Source of the DNA: a virus
DNA length: 64,000 nucleotides
Direction: 5' to 3' (one strand)
IMG/VR virus record: IMGVR_UViG_3300025108_000024
Location: 28,306 to 92,305 of that record
Shown: positions 29,301 to 38,724 of the stretch, piece after piece
How positions within the stretch are numbered: the first letter of the stretch is position 1
Layout of the letters: every line of letters begins with the position of its first letter
Position numbers and translations under genes: made by a program
Notes under the pieces: generated by a model
The model's input: only the letters and a program-made list of their open reading frames with translations
Told to the model about the DNA's origin: nothing
Databases searched by the model: none

Positions 29301-31075
29301 TATCTTAGTCTTTTTCTATTGTGTTTATGTTTAATGTTAGTCCTTTTTGCTGCATCATGCATAGATGAATAATTTACACTCATAGCAGAAGCCTCAACAC
29401 GAAAAGGGCTTTTGTCATAAAAACCTTTAGCTGAGATCTTTACTTTTAATTGTGTCCCTGTAGAAGAAAACACGTGAGATTCATTTGATGCTTTATCATA
29501 AGCTTCATACGTTGAACCATTATCATTAGACACTTGTACATTAACGCTACAATCAGCAGGTATAACAAATGAATCCATGTTATGTAAAAATACCATATCA
29601 ACATTTGCATTGTTTTCTAATGTAAATGTTCCATATGTTACTTCCCAATCACCTATAAGTTCATACGGATGTTGATCTTCCCTATGTATTTTAATTGAAT
29701 GACCATCTGAACCATAACCCAATCTTATCCAGTATTTACTACCATTTGCTGATTCCATTAAAACAGGTGAATGACCATAGTCACTTTGTGCAGTACTTCC
29801 TCTACCGTTAGTAGTTGTATCTTCTTTATGACTAGATCTTCTTTTACTAGCCCAAGTTTTACCTGTACCTATGTCATGATAGCAGAAGTCCATCATTGCC
29901 CATCCTCTATCTGCACCAACAAACATAAAATTCTTTGAACCTGGTAGCTTATCAGTAGGCGTTCCTTCTGTTTTTTGATACTTAGCTCCTACTCTTAGAT
30001 AACCTGGTTGATTAACATTTGTAGTTACATTGTTTAGTGCGTTAGCTTCCATTACATTTGGAACTCCTCCGGTAAAACACGGTGTGTAATCTACTTTTAG
30101 TATATAATCATACCCTCCACACATGATGATATTTGGTTCTGAGTTAGGATTTACAATAAATAAACCAGGATCTCTGTTATAACCATTGACAGTCTTAGCC
30201 GAATTAGCTGAAGTTGTATCTTCTAAATCACACCATAATGTCTGAGGTGTGGATGTTGATGCATTTAATATTACTGTAAAACCACCATTACCTTCATAAT
30301 TCCAATAGTACATTCTATCATTTACTTCATCATAAGATAAAGAAGCACGGTAACCATTTCTATCATTGGTTGCAGAACCCTCATATTTGTATACTGAAGA
30401 TTCAAGCATTTGCTGTTCTCCTGTACGCAAGTTTCTTCTTGGAAATTTTCTATAATGTCTTGCATCATGTTCACTTGCATATATCCAATCACCAGCAGCA
30501 CATAAACCACCAGCATACCAGTACCCTGTTCTTCTAACATACCCGTTAGCTCTTGAATTTGTACCGGATGGATCTATAAAGTCTGTTGGATTTGGGTGTG
30601 TTGGTCTATCTTCTCTAATTACAAGACCACCATTAGTTGTACCATCTTTAGCACCTCTATAGTCAAATATAGAATAACCGTATACATTGTAACTCATTAC
30701 AACGGCTTTTCCTACGCCTTTAGCCATTGCTGCAGATTGCATGTGATTATATGTAGAACCAGTGTCTCTCCATAAAGCATGACTATCATGATATAGTTTT
30801 GTCATAGACCCATCATTGTTAAGTCTTCTAAAAGCAACACCGTCTCCCCAACCACAAGTCATTAATATATCTCCATCTATATCATATGAATTATGTCCAC
30901 CTATACATCTTTCACCACCATCATATTCACCTGATCCACTATTAACAATAGCATTACTCATACCTCCCTTTTGAACAGGGCCTAACGTATGAGTACCTTC
31001 ATGGTCTGACATAAAACAACCAGTGACAACTGAAGCTGAATTTCTATCTAATATTGCGCTTGAAAATCTAGCCAT
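29300..31075 (-). CDS. Fibre-associated beta protein, 591 residues
   Basis: The protein is all-beta in appearance: repeated strands with GG, DG and W/Y (MTCGWGDGVAFRRLNNDGS; GGLVIREDRPTHPN; NDRMYYWNYEGNGGFTVIL), which suggest a propeller or similar repeat fold. A C-terminal segment (FVIPADCSVNVQVSNDNGST, then AYDKASNESHVFSSTGTQLK) looks like a small sandwich domain. No active-site motif was found. Start ATG overlaps the 53-residue gene by 8 bases. Tail fibre or receptor-binding role is inferred from place between fibre genes. Confidence 0.6.
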   Translation of the reverse strand: MARFSSAILDRNSASVVTGCFMSDHEGTHTLGPVQKGGMSNAIVNSGSGEYDGGERCIGGHNSYDIDGDILMTCGWGDGVAFRRLNNDGSMTKLYHDSHALWRDTGSTYNHMQSAAMAKGVGKAVVMSYNVYGYSIFDYRGAKDGTTNGGLVIREDRPTHPNPTDFIDPSGTNSRANGYVRRTGYWYAGGLCAAGDWIYASEHDARHYRKFPRRNLRTGEQQMLESSVYKYEGSATNDRNGYRASLSYDEVNDRMYYWNYEGNGGFTVILNASTSTPQTLWCDLEDTTSANSAKTVNGYNRDPGLFIVNPNSEPNIIMCGGYDYILKVDYTPCFTGGVPNVMEANALNNVTTNVNQPGYLRVGAKYQKTEGTPTDKLPGSKNFMFVGADRGWAMMDFCYHDIGTGKTWASKRRSSHKEDTTTNGRGSTAQSDYGHSPVLMESANGSKYWIRLGYGSDGHSIKIHREDQHPYELIGDWEVTYGTFTLENNANVDMVFLHNMDSFVIPADCSVNVQVSNDNGSTYEAYDKASNESHVFSSTGTQLKVKISAKGFYDKSPFRVEASAMSVNYSSMHDAAKRTNIKHKHNRKRLR

Positions 31076-31229
31076 TCTTTAAGTTTTTTATTTTTTCTTC
31101 ACAATGTAGTATACCTTTCTCTAGTAAAACTTTTAAAGTTAAGTCACTATTTTCTATAGAAGTTTCATTTTCTAAATCAGCTTTATATTGCTCTAATTGC
31201 AATTCCCAATATTCTAAACTTTCTTCCAT
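31068..31229 (-). CDS. Small helical protein, 53 residues
   Basis: An ATG at 31229 follows the stop of the large fibre gene by one base and the TAG lies inside the start of the next gene, so it fills the gap exactly. The peptide (ESLEYWELQLEQYKADLENE, then LTLKVLLEKGILHCEEKIKN) is a charged, two-helix coiled coil. Fibre loci often hold such small assembly helpers, but that role is a guess. Confidence 0.55.
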   Translation of the reverse strand: MEESLEYWELQLEQYKADLENETSIENSDLTLKVLLEKGILHCEEKIKNLKNG

Positions 31230-31230
31230 A

Positions 31231-34200
31231 TTAATTATATATTACGTCAACCCAAAACTGAGTAAAGTTATCATCTTTTGATACAGCATGCATAAATGAA
31301 GTATTTAATCCATCATATAATAGTGTAGCATTAGCCTTGCTTAAAGAACCTTTGTCAGCATGAGTTTGCCCATATAGTTTATAAGTGTTTATAAACCTTG
31401 AGTTAATTGAAGGTTGATCCCATTGAATAAAGTGAGCTGTATTTAAAGAAACAGTATATATATTTGCTACATCATTAGTTGGTGTAGTATAATCAATTGC
31501 TGCTGTCAAAGGATCGGAATAAATACCATTCCTCACAGCATAAACTCTATAATGTATTTTACCTGATTCTGTAAATGAGTCATCTATAACACTCATATTC
31601 TTTGCAAAATCTTCAGGAGAAAAAACTGATATTAAACCAAAGCTACTATCATTAACAGCACTAAATACCAAATACTCATGATTAGCTTCACCAGCTTGTT
31701 CAAAGGTTACATTAATAGTATCATTTACAACACTTAATGATAAGTTAACTGGTTTAGCAGGTTTAGATATTCCTAAATTTGCAGCAGTTAACGTTCTTGT
31801 AGAATGTGATTGAATAACACCATCAGTCATATTTAACTGATCAATTACTATTGCACCACTTGTATTAATATCTGAATCAGTACCAATTATTGTATTGAAT
31901 GCTAGACTTGGTTTATTAAGTATTAAAGCATCACCGCTTGTTGCATTCCAATCTGCCTGAACATTCTTTTCAGCATCAACAGGAGCATAGGAAGTAGGAA
32001 TGTTATCTGCTGTTACATTTCCTGAAACAATAAGATTTGCATTTCCATTACTAGCAGGTTTTAAAACCATTGCATCATAAAGAGTACTTCCTGAAGGTGT
32101 AAATCTCCATCTCCACCAATCATTATTATTGTCATCAGTTAAATTAAAATCAAAGTAAGTATGCGTACCATCTATAGTTGTTGTTATAGATGCAGCATCT
32201 GATGATTGTGCAGCAAATGTCAAGTTTGTAACTCCTGTTAATGAAGTATGATTGTGACTACTTGGTGCAAACGTACTAGGTTTGTTTTTTATAAACGCAT
32301 CACCTGAAGTAGCATTCCAGTCTGATTGTACGTTTTTCTCAGCATCTGTAGGTGCATGAGTTGCTTGACTATGTGTATATGCAGTATCCCAATTAGAATC
32401 TTTTCTTGTTCCTGCTCCAGTTCCACTTGCAGGTTTAGAATATATACCTTCTTTATACATTAACTTACCATCGGCAAGTATTGTGATATCTGTTTCAGTA
32501 CCACCTATAACAAACGATTCACCACTACCATAAGAAGCACTATTTGAGTGACTATATTTAATATGTCCAATTTGAGAATCAGGGACATTAGTACTAAATG
32601 TAAGATTAGTAGGTTGACCATTTATTGTGGATCTTAAATTAAGTGCATCACCATTTTGTTCTATTGTTATAGCACCATTAAACGTTCCACCATTTTTAGC
32701 AGAGACAAAATCTGTAGGAATAGTTCCTGTGGCATAACCTGCATCAGCATGGTTACCCCATCCATGTGCTGTTACCCCATTAGCAACATCTGTCACGCTA
32801 AAATCTAAACTATGATGATATCTTCTCCAATCAGACCATACAGTATTGTATCCTCTTGAATATAAGTCTCCTGTTTGAAAATGAGTTGCTAATTGACCTG
32901 TTACATTACCACCATTACCAAAAGTAGATATAGCATAATGTTCATTTGTTGGGTTTTTAGTAGTAGGATTTATTCTTCTGCTTGAAGGTGTTTGATAATC
33001 AGGAGTTGATCCATCACCTATTTGCTTAACAAAACCTAAGCTGTCAATACCATCTAGTTTTTCAGAGTCGGCAGCCTTAGCGTTAGATGCAAGGTAACCT
33101 CCTTTAGCGTGGTCACCCCATCCATATGCAGTAACTCCGTTAGCAACATCCGTTGTAGAAAAGTTATCTGTTGTGTGAACTTGTGCCCAGTCTTCTTGCC
33201 AAGTACCACTTCTTTTATTTCTTATATGAAGCTCTCTTTGATGAAAGTCTTCAAACATCTGAACTGCCCAATCTGATGAATCCCAATACTTAGTGGTTAG
33301 TATACCATCTGATGCTCCAACTGGATCATCTGATGCACCACTTACATCCCATATATGAATACCTGATTGTTTTACAGTATCACCATTTGCATTTAATCTA
33401 GGGTTTAATTTTAAATATCTACCATCATGGTTGTGACTTGAAGGATCAAATGTAGTAGGTTTGTCTTCTATTTCACTCCAAGTAGGTTTATGACCTTCAG
33501 AATATAAGGCATTGCCATTATGTTTTAAAAGACTGCTTGCATTTGTAGCAAAAGCAATACCATCATTAGAATCGTTCTGTGAACTAATAACTAAAACTGA
33601 ACCACCGTGACCACCAGTGTTTTCAGTGTGACTTATATAAGCTCTATCTGAAAAATCTGTTGTGCCTTCTTTATCAAAGCCGGTGAAATCAATCATTCTA
33701 CCTTGATTAGCCGTTGTAACGTCACCTGTTAAAAGTATATTACCTTTTATACTAAGGTCACCGGTCATAGTATCTCCTGTAACATTTACATAATCAGCAT
33801 CGTGATTATGAGATCCAGATGCAAAACCTTGACTACCTACCCATGTTTGTGTTGCTAAATTATCACCTGCGGATTTTGGTAATGCTTGAAAGTTTACACT
33901 TCCACTATAATCCCAAGTCCAAGGGTCTAATGTTTGACCACCAGAATAATTACTTAATAAAAATAAACTCTGAAACTGAAAATAATCATGAGATGCATCA
34001 GTCCAATCAATATCAATCTCAACACGCATCTCGTTTTTACCATCATGTAAAGAACTAGTTGTGTGCACATTCATACCACGTTGGAAATTGGAATAAGTCC
34101 ATCTGGTCTTTTCATTCCAATTAGTTCCGTCAAACGTTTCTATTTTAACATCACATGTATGATCTTTTGTGTCTGACCAAGAACCTTGCAAAACAAACAA

Positions 34201-35316
34201 AGCTGTTGTTGGCCATCCACTACTTCTATTTATAACAAATCTAAAACGCTTGTTTGCGTGTTGTAAACTAAAACCAGTTTCTTCTCTACCATCAAATAAA
34301 ACATCTAAACTTTGACTCCAAGCTTCCCAAGCAGTTCCATTCCAAAATTCAACGTCTTTATAGCTTCTAAATCTAAAAGTATCAAAAACACTATTTTCAG
34401 TAAATAAACGTAAATAGTTTGCTTGATTATAAGAATCATAAAACTGCTGTCCATCAGAAAATGAATGATACTTGTGACCTAAATATTCATAACGTCCATC
34501 TAAGTCTACTGTTTGATTTGTATTACCTGTTACAGTAAGAGTTAGTTTACCATTACTAGTACTAAAGCTAGCACCTGATAAATAATGATTTGTATCTGTA
34601 TTTGTATCTGTAGAAGTTATTGTTACTTTACCTCCAGCACCGTAGCTAAGTGAAACATTTGTTCCTCCAATAAGGTCTAATGTTCCTCCAGACTGTACGG
34701 AAGTACGTTGTACACCGTTAGTCTTTAAATTCCATGATGTATAGTTATCATATACAAGACTATCTATGTAAGACCAAATTCCCCCACTTTTAACTAAAGC
34801 ACCACTATTTTGTGTAGGTACACTATTAACAATAGGCCCTATATTAACTTGACCCGTTTCTGTATCAGTTGATGTACTTATAGAAACACCATCACCACCT
34901 ACAGACTGTATAGGAGCTATATCTAATATGCTGTCATTAATATAAGTCCATATAGTTCCACTAGTAACTAATGCTGTACCCGTTTCTGTAATTGTATTAT
35001 TAAAAATAGGAGTTACAACAACCTCACCTGTATCAAGATCTGTGATTGTACTAATTGTTGTACCGTTACCCCTAACTGCTTGAACATATCTACCATCAAG
35101 GTCAATTGTAACATCTGCAGAACCAGTTACTGTTGCAGTTAAAACACCAGTACCTGTATCAAAAGATAAACCGGAAAGAAACTTATTGCTTCCTGTTGAT
35201 TGTGTTGCCCATGTTAATTGACCTGAACCATCAGTTACTAAAACTTGACCGTTGGTTCCATCTGTCATGGGGAAATAAAATTCCCCATGTTTTAGATGTG
35301 ATAGTGATTTGATCAT
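31231..35316 (-). CDS. Large tail fibre (adhesin), 1361 residues
   Basis: The N-terminus IKSLSHLKHGEFYFPMTDGT then GQVLVTDGSGQLTWATQSTG is an attachment module also found in the 652-residue neighbour. T4 gp37-type repeats occur several times: SHNHDADYVNVTGDTMTGDL, SHNHDGRYLKLNPRL, DVANGVTAYGWGDHAKGGYL, SHNHTSLTGVTNLTF. Their His residues can line up metal ions inside a trimeric needle. The last 170 residues (KPAKPVNLSLSVVNDTINVT...) resemble Fn3 domains, likely at the tip. It is the longest fibre gene and the likely main receptor-binding protein. An inner beta-jelly domain near residues 300-480 (LDVLFDGREETGFSLQHANK) may bind sugar. Confidence 0.8.
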   Translation of the reverse strand: MIKSLSHLKHGEFYFPMTDGTNGQVLVTDGSGQLTWATQSTGSNKFLSGLSFDTGTGVLTATVTGSADVTIDLDGRYVQAVRGNGTTISTITDLDTGEVVVTPIFNNTITETGTALVTSGTIWTYINDSILDIAPIQSVGGDGVSISTSTDTETGQVNIGPIVNSVPTQNSGALVKSGGIWSYIDSLVYDNYTSWNLKTNGVQRTSVQSGGTLDLIGGTNVSLSYGAGGKVTITSTDTNTDTNHYLSGASFSTSNGKLTLTVTGNTNQTVDLDGRYEYLGHKYHSFSDGQQFYDSYNQANYLRLFTENSVFDTFRFRSYKDVEFWNGTAWEAWSQSLDVLFDGREETGFSLQHANKRFRFVINRSSGWPTTALFVLQGSWSDTKDHTCDVKIETFDGTNWNEKTRWTYSNFQRGMNVHTTSSLHDGKNEMRVEIDIDWTDASHDYFQFQSLFLLSNYSGGQTLDPWTWDYSGSVNFQALPKSAGDNLATQTWVGSQGFASGSHNHDADYVNVTGDTMTGDLSIKGNILLTGDVTTANQGRMIDFTGFDKEGTTDFSDRAYISHTENTGGHGGSVLVISSQNDSNDGIAFATNASSLLKHNGNALYSEGHKPTWSEIEDKPTTFDPSSHNHDGRYLKLNPRLNANGDTVKQSGIHIWDVSGASDDPVGASDGILTTKYWDSSDWAVQMFEDFHQRELHIRNKRSGTWQEDWAQVHTTDNFSTTDVANGVTAYGWGDHAKGGYLASNAKAADSEKLDGIDSLGFVKQIGDGSTPDYQTPSSRRINPTTKNPTNEHYAISTFGNGGNVTGQLATHFQTGDLYSRGYNTVWSDWRRYHHSLDFSVTDVANGVTAHGWGNHADAGYATGTIPTDFVSAKNGGTFNGAITIEQNGDALNLRSTINGQPTNLTFSTNVPDSQIGHIKYSHSNSASYGSGESFVIGGTETDITILADGKLMYKEGIYSKPASGTGAGTRKDSNWDTAYTHSQATHAPTDAEKNVQSDWNATSGDAFIKNKPSTFAPSSHNHTSLTGVTNLTFAAQSSDAASITTTIDGTHTYFDFNLTDDNNNDWWRWRFTPSGSTLYDAMVLKPASNGNANLIVSGNVTADNIPTSYAPVDAEKNVQADWNATSGDALILNKPSLAFNTIIGTDSDINTSGAIVIDQLNMTDGVIQSHSTRTLTAANLGISKPAKPVNLSLSVVNDTINVTFEQAGEANHEYLVFSAVNDSSFGLISVFSPEDFAKNMSVIDDSFTESGKIHYRVYAVRNGIYSDPLTAAIDYTTPTNDVANIYTVSLNTAHFIQWDQPSINSRFINTYKLYGQTHADKGSLSKANATLLYDGLNTSFMHAVSKDDNFTQFWVDVIYN

Positions 35317-35338
35317 AATTAATTATTATAAATTTATT

Positions 35339-37297
35339 TTAGCATACTGCTATAATACATACTTCAAGCATTCCTGCAGGTATCATATCTGTTTGTATAA
35401 CTACCTTCATTTTATCTACTTGTATTATACTGGTATGAACTACTTCTTTTATATCTGCTACTTCTACTTGACCAAATACAGGTTCTTTTGGTTGAGTTAT
35501 CATCCACACTTGAACAATAATATGCTCACAGTTAAGACCATGCTCTACCGGAAGTCCTTCTTTAACAAATTCTTCAGCTTGATATTGTTTAACAAATCTT
35601 TTAGCGGCTTGTCTATTTGCAACTAAATCACTAGCTGCTTTAGGAGTTACTGCTCTTTCAGTATCAGTACCTGCAATTGCTTCAGCACTTGTTGCTAATT
35701 CAACAACACCTAATTGATCTACGCTGGTAGTATCAACAGTTAAAGCTACAACAGAACCTTCACCCGATCCAGAACCATTCAATGCACCACTTGTACTAAG
35801 TGTTGCTACATAGTCTCCTGTTGTATCTGTACCTAGGGCAACAGAGTCAGGAGCTACACCAGATGCAACAACAGTTGCCGTAAGAGTTACATCCGCACTA
35901 CCATCAATTTCTACAGAACCAGTAGCATCTCCTGCTAAAGTAATTGTTCTTGCTGTAGTCCATTTATTAGCATCAGCTGCAGTTCCATCTAAATCACCAA
36001 TGAATGCATTAGCACGTACGTCATAACTAGCACCAAAGTCCCATCTATCACCTGCTTCATCCCAAAGTAAGAATACATTGTCTGATGTACCTCTTTGAAT
36101 TTCAATACCCGCATTTTCAGTAGGAGCTCCAGTTTCTTCTGCATTTAATTTAATAATAGCATCTCCTATGTTTACTTCATTAGCATCTTTAGTAAGTAAA
36201 GTACCAGCAACAGTTAAGTTACCAGGAATAGAAACAGTTGTTGTTCCTCCACCAATTGTAAGTATTTTTGCACCAATAGAAGCTGCAATAGAAGCATCTG
36301 CTGCAGTAAAGTCTAATCCAGTTAAACCAGCTATAGAAGTTGACGTACCACCAAGAGCTACCGTAGTAGATCCATATGTTACACTACTATTTTTTAGTTT
36401 TCCATTCTCTATACTAAGAGCATCAATACCTAAAGTAATGGTACCACTAGTAGTAATAGGAGAACCACTCACACTAATTCCATCATTACCTGTAACTTCT
36501 ACAGACGTTACACCTGTAAAATTGTTAAATGGTAAATCTGATAATTTATAACTTCTAGCTTCAGCAGCTGTTTTATCTTCTCCTTCAACAAAACTTGAAA
36601 GTAGTACATCAAATTCCGGAGTAACTTTTACCTTACCAGCACCACCGGCTAATACAACGTTATCTCCTTCTTCATAATCTACATCTACAGTTACAGAACC
36701 ACCCAATGCTACTGCACCACCAGTTGTTAAACCGTCACCAGCCGTAATAGTAACACTACTATTTGCAAGTGAACTATTAGGTATACTTGAAAGGCCTAAC
36801 TTAATAGTCCCTGAAGTTGTAATTGGTGAACCTGAATCTACATCAATACCGTCTGAACCTTCAATTGTTACAGAAGTAACTGTACCTAAATTATCTGTAA
36901 ACGGTAATGCAGCTACATCATAATACTTTACATCATCATTTGTATCAGATACTGCAATATGCATTGCTGTACTAACATCTCCGGTACCTGCACCAGCAGC
37001 TAAAATAAAGTTATCTGCACCAGCATAATCTACATCCACTGTTACTGAACCGGAAGTACCACCCCCAGTTAAACCTGTACCAGCTACTACTCCTGTAATA
37101 TCACCTGCTGCACTGACCCATGCAGCACCATCCCACACCTCAAGAGCTTTATCTGTTGAGTTGTATATAATTTGTCCTGCACCTGGAGATGCAGGTTTTG
37201 ACGTTGCAGCTACATTATGAACTACAGCATTCTGCAATTCATATCCCTGCATGTCAATGTTCAACGTCTCTAAATGAGACAAATACTTAATTGCCAT
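35339..37297 (-). CDS. Fibre protein with repeated beta units, 652 residues
   Basis: N-terminus AIKYLSHLETLNIDMQGYEL then NAVVHNVAATSKPASPGAGQ IIYNSTDKALEVW is a typical attachment domain of Bacteroidetes and marine phage fibres (the ALEVWDG.AW turn). Repeats follow: VTVDVDYAGADNFILAAG, VTVDVDYEEGDNVVLAGGAG, and VTSVTIEGSDGIDVDSGSPI with VTSVEVTGNDGISVSGSPIT. The C-terminus (KRFVKQYQAEEFVKEGLPVE, then HGLNCEHIIVQVW) has the HGL...I.VQV motif of a small beta tip domain that is also known in other fibres. No enzyme motif. Shaft and tip of a trimeric fibre is the best reading. Confidence 0.75.
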   Translation of the reverse strand: MAIKYLSHLETLNIDMQGYELQNAVVHNVAATSKPASPGAGQIIYNSTDKALEVWDGAAWVSAAGDITGVVAGTGLTGGGTSGSVTVDVDYAGADNFILAAGAGTGDVSTAMHIAVSDTNDDVKYYDVAALPFTDNLGTVTSVTIEGSDGIDVDSGSPITTSGTIKLGLSSIPNSSLANSSVTITAGDGLTTGGAVALGGSVTVDVDYEEGDNVVLAGGAGKVKVTPEFDVLLSSFVEGEDKTAAEARSYKLSDLPFNNFTGVTSVEVTGNDGISVSGSPITTSGTITLGIDALSIENGKLKNSSVTYGSTTVALGGTSTSIAGLTGLDFTAADASIAASIGAKILTIGGGTTTVSIPGNLTVAGTLLTKDANEVNIGDAIIKLNAEETGAPTENAGIEIQRGTSDNVFLLWDEAGDRWDFGASYDVRANAFIGDLDGTAADANKWTTARTITLAGDATGSVEIDGSADVTLTATVVASGVAPDSVALGTDTTGDYVATLSTSGALNGSGSGEGSVVALTVDTTSVDQLGVVELATSAEAIAGTDTERAVTPKAASDLVANRQAAKRFVKQYQAEEFVKEGLPVEHGLNCEHIIVQVWMITQPKEPVFGQVEVADIKEVVHTSIIQVDKMKVVIQTDMIPAGMLEVCIIAVC

Positions 37298-37332
37298 AAT
37301 TGTTTTTTTTATTTATTAATTAGTTGTTTACT

Positions 37333-37887
37333 CTATGTTAAATAAGCTCTTCCAGAAACTGCAACGTCAAAGGTAACAAGCATATTATTTTTATCTATAT
37401 TAGTTATTTCTCCTTGTATATCTGTACCATCTAATAACTCAAGTCTTACATTTGGATACTTATCTAAATTGTGTTCTATTTCCCATGTTATAGAATCTTC
37501 TGGTTGTGTAAATACATAATCATCATCTTTCTGACTATCAATTCTTGAAGTTAATTCTTGAATAGATTTTAATATATTATCCAATACACTTGTGTCAGGA
37601 CAATATGTTACAGGAGCACATGAAGCTGTTTTAGCACTTGATGTACTAGGAGCTTCTTGATAAGGTGTACTCTTCAAAAATCCTTTTGATTCAACAGCAG
37701 TGTCATTACATGTCTGTTCACATGTAGCTTTTTCTTGCCAATCACATAACTCTTTATTTATAGTGGCTGCTTCCTCATCTATAATACAACAAGGATTCAT
37801 CCCAAACCTAAGAGATACAAAGTTTTTGTACACTGCAGTTGCAAATTTTCTTTCTATTTCAATTTTTTTGATCAGTGTATTATCCAT
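37333..37887 (-). CDS. Fibre protein with C-terminal beta tip domain, 184 residues
   Basis: Residues 1-45 are helical; 46-95 Cys-rich (DEEAATINKELCDWQEKATC, then ASCAPVTYCPD). The last 60 residues contain WEIEHNLDKYPNVRLELLDG and VTFDVAVSGRAYL, the same small beta domain (W.I.HNL..YP.V......G....G) that ends many tail fibre and collar proteins. With its short length, it may form a short fibre or a cap of the neighbouring one. It follows the 43-residue Cys protein by 4 bases. Confidence 0.65.
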   Translation of the reverse strand: MDNTLIKKIEIERKFATAVYKNFVSLRFGMNPCCIIDEEAATINKELCDWQEKATCEQTCNDTAVESKGFLKSTPYQEAPSTSSAKTASCAPVTYCPDTSVLDNILKSIQELTSRIDSQKDDDYVFTQPEDSITWEIEHNLDKYPNVRLELLDGTDIQGEITNIDKNNMLVTFDVAVSGRAYLT

Positions 37888-37891
37888 TTTA

Positions 37892-38023
37892 TTATTTTTT
37901 TACAGTACTTTTTAAATCTGCTTCATAAGAAGTCTTACATGTTTTATGTACTGTTGCTCCATCTTTAGCCCGTGTTTTTTGACAACCGCACGTAAATGGT
38001 TTTTTACATTTTACACAATTCAT
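37892..38023 (-). CDS. Tiny zinc-finger-like protein, 43 residues
   Basis: ATG at 38023; the frame ends 4 bases before the start of the 184-residue gene. The peptide has CVKCKK, FTCGCQK and a later HKTCKTSYE, so Cys-X2-Cys, Cys-X-Cys and His/Cys ligands for a metal, and a basic C-terminus. The exact fit between neighbours supports it. Function unknown. Confidence 0.5.
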   Translation of the reverse strand: MNCVKCKKPFTCGCQKTRAKDGATVHKTCKTSYEADLKSTVKK

Positions 38024-38041
38024 AGTTTGGTTTATTTATAT

Positions 38042-38593
38042 TTAACAACCTGCAGTTTTGCAAGATATTTTCTGTAATCTTTTTTTAGCATAGTCATATA
38101 ATGAAATACCTTCTTGTGGGCTATTGCAATATTCTACTTTAGCTACAGCTGCATCTATAAGAGTTCTTATATATTTCATTTCATCTATTAGTTCTTTTCT
38201 TTCACTATGTGGCTCACAGTCTTTTACATCAATATGACATAGAGTTTCATAGTATAAAGTAAGTAAGCTAGTAACTCTTAAGTGATTATATTCAACATAT
38301 ACTTTCTCAACAGGAGCTACACTATATCTTATTACATAAATACCATCTCTGAGGTTAGTCCTTACTGTTCCACAATTTTCTGTTTGAACTGCAAGTTGAC
38401 ATGCATTTAAATGTAAATTGAAGTCTGGATCAACTTCTATTAATACGGGTACATTATACCCAGGGGATGTTATAAGTAGTTCACTGCAATCTATATCTAA
38501 ATTAGAAGAGTATTGACTAGTGTCACGGACACTAAATATCTCTCTATTAGATACTGTAGGAACTTCTAAACTTAATATATGCTTATCAGCCAT
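38042..38593 (-). CDS. Structural protein at the head of the fibre operon, 183 residues
   Basis: An N-terminal beta half (TVSNREIFSVRDTSQYSS, LLITSPGYNVPVLIEVDPDF, LRDGIYVIRYSVAPVEKVYV) is followed by a helical half (RVTSLLTLYYETLCHIDVKD, then RKELIDEMKYIRTLIDAAVA) and a Cys-rich end (LQKISCKTAGC). I recall similar proteins beside tail-fibre genes in Bacteroidetes phages, where they may join fibres to the capsid or tail, but this is not firm. It is the first gene after the promoter motif at 38630. Confidence 0.6.
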   Translation of the reverse strand: MADKHILSLEVPTVSNREIFSVRDTSQYSSNLDIDCSELLITSPGYNVPVLIEVDPDFNLHLNACQLAVQTENCGTVRTNLRDGIYVIRYSVAPVEKVYVEYNHLRVTSLLTLYYETLCHIDVKDCEPHSERKELIDEMKYIRTLIDAAVAKVEYCNSPQEGISLYDYAKKRLQKISCKTAGC

Positions 38594-38629
38594 AATGAAT
38601 AAATTTTATAAATACTATACTACATAGAT

Positions 38630-38639
38630 AATATACAAA
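38630..38639 (-). promoter_or_regulatory. Promoter-type motif TTTGTATATT of the fibre operon
   Basis: Minus-strand copy of the motif, 36 bases before the ATG of the 183-residue gene and directly after the terminator of the 405-residue gene: the order terminator then promoter fits a new transcript. TAGTATAGTA follows downstream. Confidence 0.55.
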
Positions 38640-38659
38640 AAATCAAGGAGATTTGAAAA

Positions 38660-38692
38660 TAAAAAAGGTGAAGGATTTCTCCCTCACCTTTT
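38660..38692 (-). terminator. Intrinsic terminator after the 405-residue structural gene
   Basis: On the minus strand AAAGGTGAGGGA pairs with TCCTTCACCTTT, followed by T-rich sequence. It lies about 30 bases after the stop. Confidence 0.85.
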
Positions 38693-38724
38693 GTTTATAA
38701 TAGATTTTTTATTTTAACCTATTC

